Source of the DNA: Pseudarthrobacter sulfonivorans
Lineage (GTDB): Bacteria; Actinomycetota; Actinomycetes; Actinomycetales; Micrococcaceae
Direction: 5' to 3'
Assembly: GCF_024391045.1 (NCBI RefSeq)
Contig: NZ_JANFCZ010000009.1
Location: forward strand, 1 to 64,000
Length of the DNA: 64,000 bases
The notes under the pieces are model-generated. The model saw only the letters and a list, made by a program, of their open reading frames with translations. It made no database searches and was not told the origin of the DNA. Shown piece by piece: positions 54,841 to 63,228 of the stretch (within the stretch, counting starts at the first letter, position 1; each line of letters begins with the position of its first letter). The translations under genes were made by a program, and so were the position numbers.

Positions 54841-57528
54841 ATGTCGTTAATTGGCCGAAGCAAGGAGTTGGACCGGATCCTCGCGGTAATCCGGGGTCCG
54901 AAGGAATCAGCCCTCACAGTTGTCGGCAGGCGGGGAACGGGTAAGTCGGCGCTTTTGTCCGAAATTCCGCGGCTTTCTGAACACCGGACCGTCTTCCTGC
55001 GGGCAAGCGCTTCCGAGTCCGATTGGCCCCTCTCAGGCCTCACAGCGCTGCTGAACGGGATCGACGATCCCGTCCTGGGCCGGTTCGCCGACGAACTGCT
55101 GCGGGATGCTGTGGGCGCCATGGACGTCGCCGGCGTGGCCACCATACTGCTCAACGGACTTCATCAGCGCTCCTCCTCACGCACCATCGTGGTCATCGAC
55201 GATGCCGACCAACTGGACCCCAGCAGCCAGGCCGTCATCGGATTTCTTGCCCGCCGCCTGACCGGAACGGACATCGCAATCGTTGCCAGCATCCGGGAAG
55301 ACGTGCCGGACAGCCCGTTCGGGAGCCTCCCTGCCCTGCAGCTGAAGGCGCTGAACTACAACGACACCGTCCGGATGCTGGAGGCGATTCCTGCGCGTCA
55401 AAGTGCGACGACGGCGGTCCACGCGGTCGCCGCAGCGACCCAGGGAAACCCGCTTGCCGCCGTCGAGCTTTACACCTGCCTGCTGGAACGCCACGCCGAA
55501 GGAAAGTACGCGCTCCCCATTCCGCTGCCCTGCAAAGGAAGCTTTGAATCCGAATTCGCCGCAACGGTGGGCGCTCTCAGTCCGGCCGCCCGGCAGGCCC
55601 TCGACCTGATGTCACTGTCGTGCCGAAGCGACATCGCCACCCTCGAAAAGGTGCACGGCGAACTGTGGAGCGGGATGGACGAGCTCCTGGCCAACGGCAT
55701 GGTGAGCCGGTCCGGTCCATATCTGCGCATTCAGGACCAGCTTCTGCGGGGATATGTTTTCGCCGCCATGTCGCCGTCGGTCCGCACCGCCGCCCACCGG
55801 GCCCTGGCGGAGGCAGCCAGCGAGAACGACCCCTACGCCCGCAGGTGGCATCTGAGCTTCAGCGCACTGGAGCGCCAGACGCCTTTCGGCCTCCTACGGT
55901 TTGCAGTGGACCTGATCCGTGCCGGTGAAGTGCCCTTCGCCGTGGAGTACATCGAGCGTGCGCTCACCATAAATCCCTGGGAAGCAGAGACGGCGGCGCG
56001 GCTCACCACCGTGGCCGAGTTGCTGTTCAACCGGGGGGAGTTTGTTTACGCCAAGCGATACCTGGACTGGGCGCGGCGGGTGACCCGCAACCCCGCCCTG
56101 ATACTTCGGCTGACGGGCCTGGCCTTCGGAATCCAGTTCATCCAGGGTGCGGCCGTGCGGTCGAGCATGGTGCTGCGCCTCGTCAAGGAGTTCGGCCAGC
56201 ACGACCCCGCATACGCAGCCACGTTGCTGTCCGTCAGCTCGCTCCATTACGCCGAGCGGTGGGAACTGGACGACGCTGTCAGCCTGCTGGACCACACCGA
56301 CGGGTTCCGGGACTCCGCCTCCACGGAGTGCCTTGCGGTGGCCGACCGCGCCAAGCTCCTGATCGAGGCAATCAGGGGGAAAAGCGAGCACCTCGGCCGC
56401 AAGCACGACGCCGGCGGCACCGTCCCAAGCCTTCTGGTGCAGGGCCGCGCCCTGACCTATGCAGAGCACTACGAACTTGCCCGGGAGGCCTTCGCGATGG
56501 TGCGGAGTTCCTCGGGGGCCAGCAACATCAACTGGCGTGAGACCGCGGAATATCTCGCCGTGGACAACGAGGTCCGGGCCGGGAACGTCCGAACGGCCAT
56601 CCGGCTCATCGAGGACCTTGAACTTACCGAACCCGAGACCAAATACCACCGCGGGATGCGGCACATTTTCCGGGTGTGGCGGGCGCATTCGCTGGGTGAT
56701 GAGGCGCTGGCTCAGCTCTATGTTGCTGACGCCCACCATTTCTCCGGCGCGGACAGCCACCCTGCCATCACCGCCCAGCTGGCTGCCTGCCAGGGCCACT
56801 TTGCCCTGATGCGCGGCAACCTGGCTGAGTCCTGCGCCCAACTGTCCCGCGCCGCCGAGATCGGCATGAGGTTCGCGAACCCCACGCTGCTCCGCTGCGA
56901 AGCGGACCTTGTGGAGGTTCTGGTCCGCCTGGGGCGGCACCGCGAGGCAACCCAGGCCCTCTACCGGCTGGAGAGCCGCGCCGTGGGGCTGCGGTCCCCC
57001 TGGCTGCTGATGGCTGTAGCCCGCAGCCGCGCAATGCTGGCCGACGGCGAGCAGTCGCTGCAACTGTTCAACCAGGCACTGGAGGCCAGGAACGGCCACG
57101 ATTCCCTGCTGGAGCGGGCCCGGACTTTGCTGTGTTACGCGGAGCGGCTCGGTGCCCTGGGCCGGCTGCGGGATGCCAGGGACGGTCTGTTGCGCGCAAA
57201 GGTGATGTTTGACGAGGCCGGCGCCGATGCCTGGACGCAGCACGTTGATTCGCTCCTTCTCGACGAGCGGACGGAGCCGCCACGTGCAGCCGGCAACCCG
57301 GCCTTGCTGATGCTGGCCGACCACGAGCGCGCCCTCGCGCAGATGGTGGCCCGCGGCATGCGCAACAAGGAAATCGCCGCCTCACTTTTCGTCTCCATCC
57401 GGACCGTGGAGGTGCGCCTGACGGCCATCTACCGCAAGCTCGGCGTGGAATCGCGGGCGCAATTGACAGCCTTGGCCGCCCGCAAGGACGCCGCCTCCCG
57501 GGAACCGTACGTCCTGCCGGTGGTCTAG
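54841..57528 (+). CDS. Large ATP-binding LuxR-family (LAL) regulator
   Basis: An 895-residue regulator. An N-terminal NTPase has Walker A VGRRGTGKSALLSEI (about 28-42) and Walker B IVVIDDADQLDPSSQ. A long middle part of TPR-like helical repeats follows (for example LAREAFAMVRSSSGASN, and ALYRLESRAVGLRSPWLLMAVARSRAMLADGEQ). The C-terminal LuxR HTH is MVARGMRNKEIAASLFVSIRTVEVRLTAIYRKLGVESRAQL. I use the ATG at 54841 after GGGGA; ATG 54826 is possible. It lies upstream of the polysaccharide operon and may regulate it. Confidence 0.88.
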   Translation: MSLIGRSKELDRILAVIRGPKESALTVVGRRGTGKSALLSEIPRLSEHRTVFLRASASESDWPLSGLTALLNGIDDPVLGRFADELLRDAVGAMDVAGVATILLNGLHQRSSSRTIVVIDDADQLDPSSQAVIGFLARRLTGTDIAIVASIREDVPDSPFGSLPALQLKALNYNDTVRMLEAIPARQSATTAVHAVAAATQGNPLAAVELYTCLLERHAEGKYALPIPLPCKGSFESEFAATVGALSPAARQALDLMSLSCRSDIATLEKVHGELWSGMDELLANGMVSRSGPYLRIQDQLLRGYVFAAMSPSVRTAAHRALAEAASENDPYARRWHLSFSALERQTPFGLLRFAVDLIRAGEVPFAVEYIERALTINPWEAETAARLTTVAELLFNRGEFVYAKRYLDWARRVTRNPALILRLTGLAFGIQFIQGAAVRSSMVLRLVKEFGQHDPAYAATLLSVSSLHYAERWELDDAVSLLDHTDGFRDSASTECLAVADRAKLLIEAIRGKSEHLGRKHDAGGTVPSLLVQGRALTYAEHYELAREAFAMVRSSSGASNINWRETAEYLAVDNEVRAGNVRTAIRLIEDLELTEPETKYHRGMRHIFRVWRAHSLGDEALAQLYVADAHHFSGADSHPAITAQLAACQGHFALMRGNLAESCAQLSRAAEIGMRFANPTLLRCEADLVEVLVRLGRHREATQALYRLESRAVGLRSPWLLMAVARSRAMLADGEQSLQLFNQALEARNGHDSLLERARTLLCYAERLGALGRLRDARDGLLRAKVMFDEAGADAWTQHVDSLLLDERTEPPRAAGNPALLMLADHERALAQMVARGMRNKEIAASLFVSIRTVEVRLTAIYRKLGVESRAQLTALAARKDAASREPYVLPVV

Positions 57529-57682
57529 GCTCCGACGCCCCATTGCAGGTACCCGCAGTTTCCGCAGTGTTCCTTGGCAGCACCCACATAGCCCCGGCAT
57601 TTCCGGGGAACGGCCGCCGGATCGGGGCTAATTTTGCAGCACGGTCAGAGCAAAACAGCGCACACTCCGGGAAGGGGTCACC

Positions 57683-59266
57683 ATGGTTGAAATTCCGGTC
57701 GCCCGGACCCGGCGAGCTGGTTTTGACTGGCCCGTTGCCTCCGTTGCTGCACAACGGAATGCAACAGCGCGGTTGGCGGCAGCAGAAGCCGCAGGAACCC
57801 GGTTTCTGCTGCCGCCAACTGCCGGCCCGGCCACGCCGGGCCGGAAAGCGGGGGCGGCGTGGATCGCCACGCACATCAATCTGCTCCGGGCCGCGGATAC
57901 GCTCATGGTGGCAGGCGCCGTATGGGTCGGCGACCTCCTGTCCAGCGTGGGATTTGTTCCAGGGACCGAAAGCGCCAAGGGCGGCCTCCTCACCGCCGTC
58001 ACCGTGGCGCTGCTCTGGCTTATGGCACTGGAAATCTATAGGACGCGCGATTCGAAGGTCCTTGGCGTCGGCGCTGACGAGTACAAGCGGGTTGCCTCGG
58101 CAACCTTGCGGATCTTCGGACTGATGGCCATCAGCGCCGTTGTCTTTTCCGTCCACGGCGGAGGCCCTTTCCTGACAGTGTCACTGCCGCTGGGCCTGGC
58201 GGCCCTGACCGCGAACCGGTGGGCGTTCCGACGCCGGCTGACCAAGGAAAAGGACCGCGGCCGCCACCTCTCCCGGGCCGTCGTCGTCGGAGAACCGGAG
58301 GACGTCCGCTACGTGGTTCAACAGGTGGCCAAAAAATCAGGTCCGGTGTACGAAATCCTGGGAGTCTGCCTCCCCGGAGCCCGGCGCGGAGGGAAACTGC
58401 ACGTAGACGGCCGTCAGATCCCCATTCTCTCGTCCACGGACGACATCGCCCGGACAGTTCGCCTCTCCGACGCCGATTCCGTCATCGTGGCCGGACCCCT
58501 GCCGGGGGGAAACAGGTTCATCCGTGAGCTCGGCTGGAAACTCGAGGAATGCGCGGCGGAAATGGTCCTGGCGGCCACGCTGACCAACGTCGCGGGTCCC
58601 CGCATCCATTGGCGGCCCGTTGAAGGCCTGCCTCTGATGCATGTGGACATTCCGCAGTATTCGGGTGGAAAGCACGTCCTGAAGCGGGTGGTGGATGTGG
58701 CGATGGCGTTCGGTGCCCTCCTGGCGCTGTCGCCACTGCTCCTGGTGCTGGCCCTCATCGTGCGGCTGGACAGCCCCGGGCCGGTCCTCTTCCGCCAGGA
58801 CCGGGTGGGCAAGGACGGCCGCCACTTCGGGATGTTCAAGTTCCGGTCCATGGTGGTGGACGCAGAGGCCCGCCTGGCGGCATTGAACCAGCAAAATGAG
58901 GGCGCCGGCGTGCTGTTCAAGCTCCGTGATGATCCCCGGGTTACCCGGTGCGGCCGCTGGATGCGCAAGTACTCGCTCGATGAGCTTCCCCAGCTCTGGA
59001 ATGTTGTCCTGGGAAACATGAGCATGGTGGGACCGCGCCCGCCGCTGGACCGCGAAGTCAGCGGCTATGAACGCCACACCCACCGGCGGCTGCTGATCAA
59101 ACCGGGAATCACCGGCCTGTGGCAGATCAATGGCCGCTCAGACCTTGCCTGGGAAGAGGCCGTCCGGCTGGACCTCTATTACGTCGAGAACTGGTCCATC
59201 GCCGGGGACCTGCTCATCTTGTGGCGGACATTCCGCGCAGTCATCAAGCCATCCGGCGCCTACTAG
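57683..59266 (+). CDS. Undecaprenyl-phosphate sugar phosphotransferase (EPS biosynthesis)
   Basis: A 527-residue membrane enzyme that starts a lipid-linked glycan by moving a sugar-1-phosphate onto undecaprenyl phosphate. Four or five N-terminal helices and a CoA-binding-like Rossmann segment precede the WcaJ/CpsE catalytic domain (about 340-527), with KRVVDVAMAFGALLALSPLLLVLALIV, GPVLFRQDRVGKDGRHFGMFKFRSM, KYSLDELPQLWNVVLGNMSMVGPRPPL and TGLWQINGRSD. The ATG at 57683 follows GGGAAGGGG. It opens the nucleotide-sugar operon, with 26 bp before the next gene. Confidence 0.9.
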   Translation: MVEIPVARTRRAGFDWPVASVAAQRNATARLAAAEAAGTRFLLPPTAGPATPGRKAGAAWIATHINLLRAADTLMVAGAVWVGDLLSSVGFVPGTESAKGGLLTAVTVALLWLMALEIYRTRDSKVLGVGADEYKRVASATLRIFGLMAISAVVFSVHGGGPFLTVSLPLGLAALTANRWAFRRRLTKEKDRGRHLSRAVVVGEPEDVRYVVQQVAKKSGPVYEILGVCLPGARRGGKLHVDGRQIPILSSTDDIARTVRLSDADSVIVAGPLPGGNRFIRELGWKLEECAAEMVLAATLTNVAGPRIHWRPVEGLPLMHVDIPQYSGGKHVLKRVVDVAMAFGALLALSPLLLVLALIVRLDSPGPVLFRQDRVGKDGRHFGMFKFRSMVVDAEARLAALNQQNEGAGVLFKLRDDPRVTRCGRWMRKYSLDELPQLWNVVLGNMSMVGPRPPLDREVSGYERHTHRRLLIKPGITGLWQINGRSDLAWEEAVRLDLYYVENWSIAGDLLILWRTFRAVIKPSGAY

Positions 59267-59292
59267 CACCGACTCCCTGGAAAGGAAGCGAC

Positions 59293-60417
59293 ATGAGGAC
59301 ATTCCCCAATCCGTTCCACGCCCCCACTCACCGGCAGACGACACCGAAACTGAAGATCGCCGTCGTCGGAGCCGGTTACTGGGGGCCGAATCTCGCCCGC
59401 AACCTGCAGGCCAGTCCCGACTGGGATCTGGTGGCGATCTGTGATCTGGACATCGAGCGGGCGGCACAACTGGCCGGGTCCCTAGGTGGCATATCCGTCG
59501 TCGAATCCCTTGACGAACTCCTGGACACCTTCGACGTGGACGCTGTAGCGATCGCCACGCCGGCCCGCACCCATTACGGCACAGTCATGACGGCGCTCCG
59601 TGCCGGCAAGCACGTCCTGGTGGAAAAGCCGCTCGCGGACAGCCGGGCCCACGGCCTGGAGATGGTGGCTGAGGCCGAAGCGAACGGCTTGGTGCTGATG
59701 GCGGACCATACATACTGCTACACGCCTGCGGTCCTCAAGATGCAGGAACTGGTGCAGGAAGGTTCGCTGGGCGAAATCCTGTTCGTTGACTCCATCAGGA
59801 TCAACCTAGGGCTCGTCCAACCCGATGTGGACGTGTTCTGGGACCTGGCGCCGCACGACCTGGCCATCCTGGACTTTGTCCTTCCCGGCGGCCTGAACCC
59901 TGCCGAGGTGTCCGCGTTCGGAGCGGACCCGCTGGGTACCGGGCGCGACTGCGTGGGCCACCTGAATTTCAAACTGCCCAACGACGCCACCGCCCACGTG
60001 AACGTGAACTGGCTGAGTCCAACCAAGATCCGGCAAATGGTGATCGGCGGATCACTGCGGACGCTCGTCTGGGACGACCTGAACCCGCAGCAGCGGCTCA
60101 GCGTTTACGACCGGGGCGTCAGCCTGGACCGGCAGGCCAAGTCGGCCGGGGAAAGAAAGGCATCGGCAATTTCCTACCGGCTCGGCGACACGTGGTCGCC
60201 GGCGCTTCCGGAAAGGGAGGCATTGGGCCAGGTGGTTGAAGAACTGGCTTCCTGCATTCGGAACGGACGGGAGGCCCGAACGGGGGGTTCCTCCGGCCTG
60301 CGGGTCCTGTCCGTACTTGAAGCGGTGACGCACAGCCTGAGCATGGACGGGCAGTCCGCACCTGTGGCCGGGTACGAAATGGCCGGCGCAGGAGCACAGC
60401 TGGGGAGTGCGCTGTGA
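59293..60417 (+). CDS. Gfo/Idh/MocA-family sugar dehydrogenase (WlbA/WbpB-like)
   Basis: A 374-residue NAD(P)-dependent oxidoreductase. The Rossmann motif is IAVVGAGYWGPNLARNLQ (about 19-36), the catalytic lysine motif is KHVLVEKPLADS near 110, and HTYCYTPAVLKMQEL and DLAPHDLAILDFVL mark the C-terminal domain. In the WbpB/WlbA pathway such an enzyme makes the 3-keto sugar used by a DegT aminotransferase, and a DegT gene does follow. The ATG at 59293 has GGAAAGGAAG upstream. The stop overlaps the next start (GTGA). Confidence 0.88.
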   Translation: MRTFPNPFHAPTHRQTTPKLKIAVVGAGYWGPNLARNLQASPDWDLVAICDLDIERAAQLAGSLGGISVVESLDELLDTFDVDAVAIATPARTHYGTVMTALRAGKHVLVEKPLADSRAHGLEMVAEAEANGLVLMADHTYCYTPAVLKMQELVQEGSLGEILFVDSIRINLGLVQPDVDVFWDLAPHDLAILDFVLPGGLNPAEVSAFGADPLGTGRDCVGHLNFKLPNDATAHVNVNWLSPTKIRQMVIGGSLRTLVWDDLNPQQRLSVYDRGVSLDRQAKSAGERKASAISYRLGDTWSPALPEREALGQVVEELASCIRNGREARTGGSSGLRVLSVLEAVTHSLSMDGQSAPVAGYEMAGAGAQLGSAL

Positions 60418-61409
60418 CTGAGCTCCAGGGGGCCAATGTCCTGGTGACCGGCGGCGCCGGAACGATCGGCTCAACACTGGTGGATGCCCTCCTGCGCGAG
60501 GGGGTGCACCGGATTGACGTGCTGGATAATCTTGTCCGCGGCCGGCTTGACAACCTGGAGCAGGCGCTGGAAACCGGGCAGGTTGAGCTCATCCGAGGCG
60601 ACATCGGCGACCGGGACCTGGTTCACGATCTCACCAAGGGCAAGGACCTGGTCTTCCACCAGGCAGCCATCCGGATCACGCAGTGCGCTGAGGAACCCCG
60701 GCTCGCCCTCGAGGTGATGGTGGACGGAACTTTCAACATCCTTGAGGCCGCGGCAGAGCACCGGGTGGAAAAGCTCATCGCAGCCTCCAGTGCCTCTGTG
60801 TACGGCATGGCGGAGGAATTTCCCACCACGGAACGCCACCACCATGCCAATAACGACACCTTTTACGGCGCCGCCAAGTCCTTCAACGAAGGGATGGCCC
60901 GCAGCTTCCGCGCCATGACGGGACTGGATTACGTGCTGCTGCGTTATTTCAACGTGTACGGACCCCGGATGGATGTCCATGGCCTCTACACCGAGGTCCT
61001 GGTCCGGTGGATGGAACGGATCATGGACGGCAAACCGCCGCTGATCTTCGGCAACGGCATGCAGACGATGGACTTCGTGTACACCGCAGACGTGGCCCGG
61101 GCCAACGTGCTGGCCGCCGCGAGCGGCGTCAGCGAAGGCATCTACAACGTGGCAAGCGGAACCGAGACCAGCCTGCTGGAAATGGCGCAGGCACTGCTGC
61201 GCGTCATGTGTTCGGATCTGGTCGTCGAACACGGCCCGGACCGGGCGGTCAACAGCGTGGTCCGCCGGCTGGCCGACACCACGGCTGCGCGGCAGGACCT
61301 GGGATTCAAGGCAGAGGTGGAACTCGAAGAAGGACTCCGCGAACTTGTCAGCTGGTGGAAGCCGCTGCGGGAGGAAATCGCCGCCGGCAGGAAGGCTGGT
61401 GCCCGATGA
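60414..61409 (+). CDS. NAD-dependent epimerase/dehydratase (nucleotide-sugar SDR)
   Basis: A 331-residue extended short-chain dehydrogenase. The start NVLVTGGAGTIGSTLVDALL is the cofactor loop, and the active-site Tyr-Lys pair is TFYGAAKSFNEG with SSASVYG in front. It has the UDP-glucose 4-epimerase-like layout (HQAAIRITQCAEEP, RYFNVYGPRMDVHG). It starts at GTG 60414, overlapping the previous stop, and ends in ATGA overlap with the DegT gene. It likely epimerises or dehydrates the sugar before amination. Confidence 0.9.
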   Translation: MTELQGANVLVTGGAGTIGSTLVDALLREGVHRIDVLDNLVRGRLDNLEQALETGQVELIRGDIGDRDLVHDLTKGKDLVFHQAAIRITQCAEEPRLALEVMVDGTFNILEAAAEHRVEKLIAASSASVYGMAEEFPTTERHHHANNDTFYGAAKSFNEGMARSFRAMTGLDYVLLRYFNVYGPRMDVHGLYTEVLVRWMERIMDGKPPLIFGNGMQTMDFVYTADVARANVLAAASGVSEGIYNVASGTETSLLEMAQALLRVMCSDLVVEHGPDRAVNSVVRRLADTTAARQDLGFKAEVELEEGLRELVSWWKPLREEIAAGRKAGAR

Positions 61410-62572
61410 CTGCAGAAGCAGCAGTTGCCCGGATAAACGTCATGAAGCCGTGGCTCGGTGAGGAAGAGGCGCAGGCACTGGCGGAGGTGGTGGCCTCCGG
61501 CTGGGTGGCGCAGGGTCCGAAGGTCAAGGAATTTGAGGCGGCTTTCGGGGCCTCGCAGGAAGTCCATCACGCCGTCGCGACCTCCAGTTGCACCACAGCG
61601 CTGCATCTGGCGCTGGTGGTGGCCGGCATCGGTCCGGGGGATGACGTGGTGGTGCCTTCGCTGTCCTTCATTGCCACTGCCAACGCCGTGACGTATGTGG
61701 GGGCGCGTCCCATCTTCTGCGACGTCGACGCTGCCACCGGCAACGTGACTGCCGAGACGATCCACGCGGCGCTGACGCTGGACACCCGCGCCGTGATCAT
61801 TGTTGACCAGGGCGGTGTGCCGGTGGACCTGGATCCCATCCGCGAACTCTGCGACCGGCACGAGATTACGGTCATCGAAGACGCCGCCTGCGCCGTCGGG
61901 TCCCAATATAAGGGCCGCCCGGTGGGCACCGGGGCGGACGTGACCGTCTGGTCGTTCCACCCGCGCAAGATTCTCACCACCGGCGAAGGCGGGATGCTCA
62001 CCACGAAGCGGGCTGACTGGGCCGCGCGCGCCCGGACCCTGCGGGAACATTCAATGAGTGTCTCCGCGACTGACCGGCACGGTTCGTTGCTGGCACCGCC
62101 GGAGGTCTACCTCGAAGTCGGCTTCAACTACCGGATGACCGACCTGCAGGCCGCCGTCGGGATGGTGCAGCTGCGGCGGCTTGGTCAGATCGTGAAGCGG
62201 CGCCGCGAAATAGCCGCCGAATACGTGGCGGGACTGGCGGGGGTCAGGGGCCTGCGGTTCATGTCTGATCCCCCCTACGGCACCACCAACTTCCAGTCCT
62301 TCTGGGTCGAGGTCCTGCCGACTTTCGGAACGAGCCGCGACGGCCTGTTGTCCCGCCTCGCGGACGCCGGCATTTCGGCCAGGCGTGGCATCATGGCCGC
62401 GCACCGCCAGCCCGCGTACCGTGGTCGCGACACGGGCAACGCGGGGCTGCGGCACACCGAGCGGATGACGGACCGGACACTCATCCTGCCCGTATTCCAC
62501 GAGTTGGACACCGTCAGCATGAACCGGGTCATCAACACGATCCGAGCCGCCGCACAAGGAGCAGGCACGTGA
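61406..62572 (+). CDS. DegT/DnrJ/EryC1/StrS aminotransferase (first copy)
   Basis: A 388-residue PLP enzyme that aminates a keto nucleotide sugar. Recognisable are MKPWLGEEEAQALAEVVASGWVAQGPKVKEFE, SSCTTALHLALVVAGIGPGDDVVVPSLSFIATANAV, VIEDAACAVG and the PLP lysine in WSFHPRKILTTGEGGML. NYRMTDLQAAVGMVQL is the family's closing motif. The ATG at 61406 overlaps the epimerase stop. The frame is open for 400 bp further upstream, but codon use and the overlap fix the start here. Confidence 0.92.
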   Translation: MTAEAAVARINVMKPWLGEEEAQALAEVVASGWVAQGPKVKEFEAAFGASQEVHHAVATSSCTTALHLALVVAGIGPGDDVVVPSLSFIATANAVTYVGARPIFCDVDAATGNVTAETIHAALTLDTRAVIIVDQGGVPVDLDPIRELCDRHEITVIEDAACAVGSQYKGRPVGTGADVTVWSFHPRKILTTGEGGMLTTKRADWAARARTLREHSMSVSATDRHGSLLAPPEVYLEVGFNYRMTDLQAAVGMVQLRRLGQIVKRRREIAAEYVAGLAGVRGLRFMSDPPYGTTNFQSFWVEVLPTFGTSRDGLLSRLADAGISARRGIMAAHRQPAYRGRDTGNAGLRHTERMTDRTLILPVFHELDTVSMNRVINTIRAAAQGAGT

Positions 62573-63228
62573 GTGAACTGATTCTGATCGCAGCGAGTGG
62601 CCTTGCCCGTGAGGTTCTGGCCATGGTGCGCAGCAGCGGCCAATACGACGTCGTAGGCCTGCTCGACGACGACAGGGAAATGGCGGGCGTCACCGTCGAC
62701 GGGGCGCCCGTCCTGGGAACCATCGACGACGCGGCCAAATACACGCACGCGTTTATCCTGGTCTGCCTGGGCTCCGGAAAAGCACGGGAAATGGTGGTGG
62801 ACAGGCTCAGCGTCATGGGGCTGCATGAGGCCCGGTACGCTACGGCGATCGACCCCTCGGTGCAGTACCCGGAAGGGTGCCGGATCGGCCGGGGAAGCAT
62901 CCTGCTGCGCAACGTCACGCTGACAGCCTCGGTTACCCTGGGTTCGCACGTGGTGGCCATGCCGTCGGTAACGTTCACGCACGACGACGACGTGGCGGAC
63001 TTCGCGACCTTCGCCGCCGGTGCGTCCCTGGGCGGCGGTGTCCGGGTTGGCCGGGCAGCTTACCTGGGAATGAATTCCAGCGTCCGCGAGCGGACATCGG
63101 TGGGAGCCTACGCCACGGTGGGCATGGGTGCCGCGGTGCTCAGCAACGTGCCCGACGGCGAAACCTGGGTTGGCGTCCCGGCCCACGAGATAGAGCGGGA
63201 AGCGTTCGGATACGGAGGTGCGGTGTGA
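62569..63228 (+). CDS. NeuD-type hexapeptide-repeat acetyltransferase
   Basis: A 219-residue enzyme. The first about 90 residues form a PglD/NeuD nucleotide-sugar-binding Rossmann-like domain (LILIAASGLAREVLAMVRSSGQYDVVGLLDDD). The rest is a left-handed beta-helix (SVQYPEGCRIGRGSILLRNVTLTASVTLGSHVVAMPSVTFTHDDDVADFATFAAGASLGGGVRVG) used by acetyl-CoA-dependent N-acetyltransferases. It starts at GTG 62569 (GTGA overlap). Following an aminotransferase, it should N-acetylate the new amino sugar. Confidence 0.9.
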   Translation: MSELILIAASGLAREVLAMVRSSGQYDVVGLLDDDREMAGVTVDGAPVLGTIDDAAKYTHAFILVCLGSGKAREMVVDRLSVMGLHEARYATAIDPSVQYPEGCRIGRGSILLRNVTLTASVTLGSHVVAMPSVTFTHDDDVADFATFAAGASLGGGVRVGRAAYLGMNSSVRERTSVGAYATVGMGAAVLSNVPDGETWVGVPAHEIEREAFGYGGAV

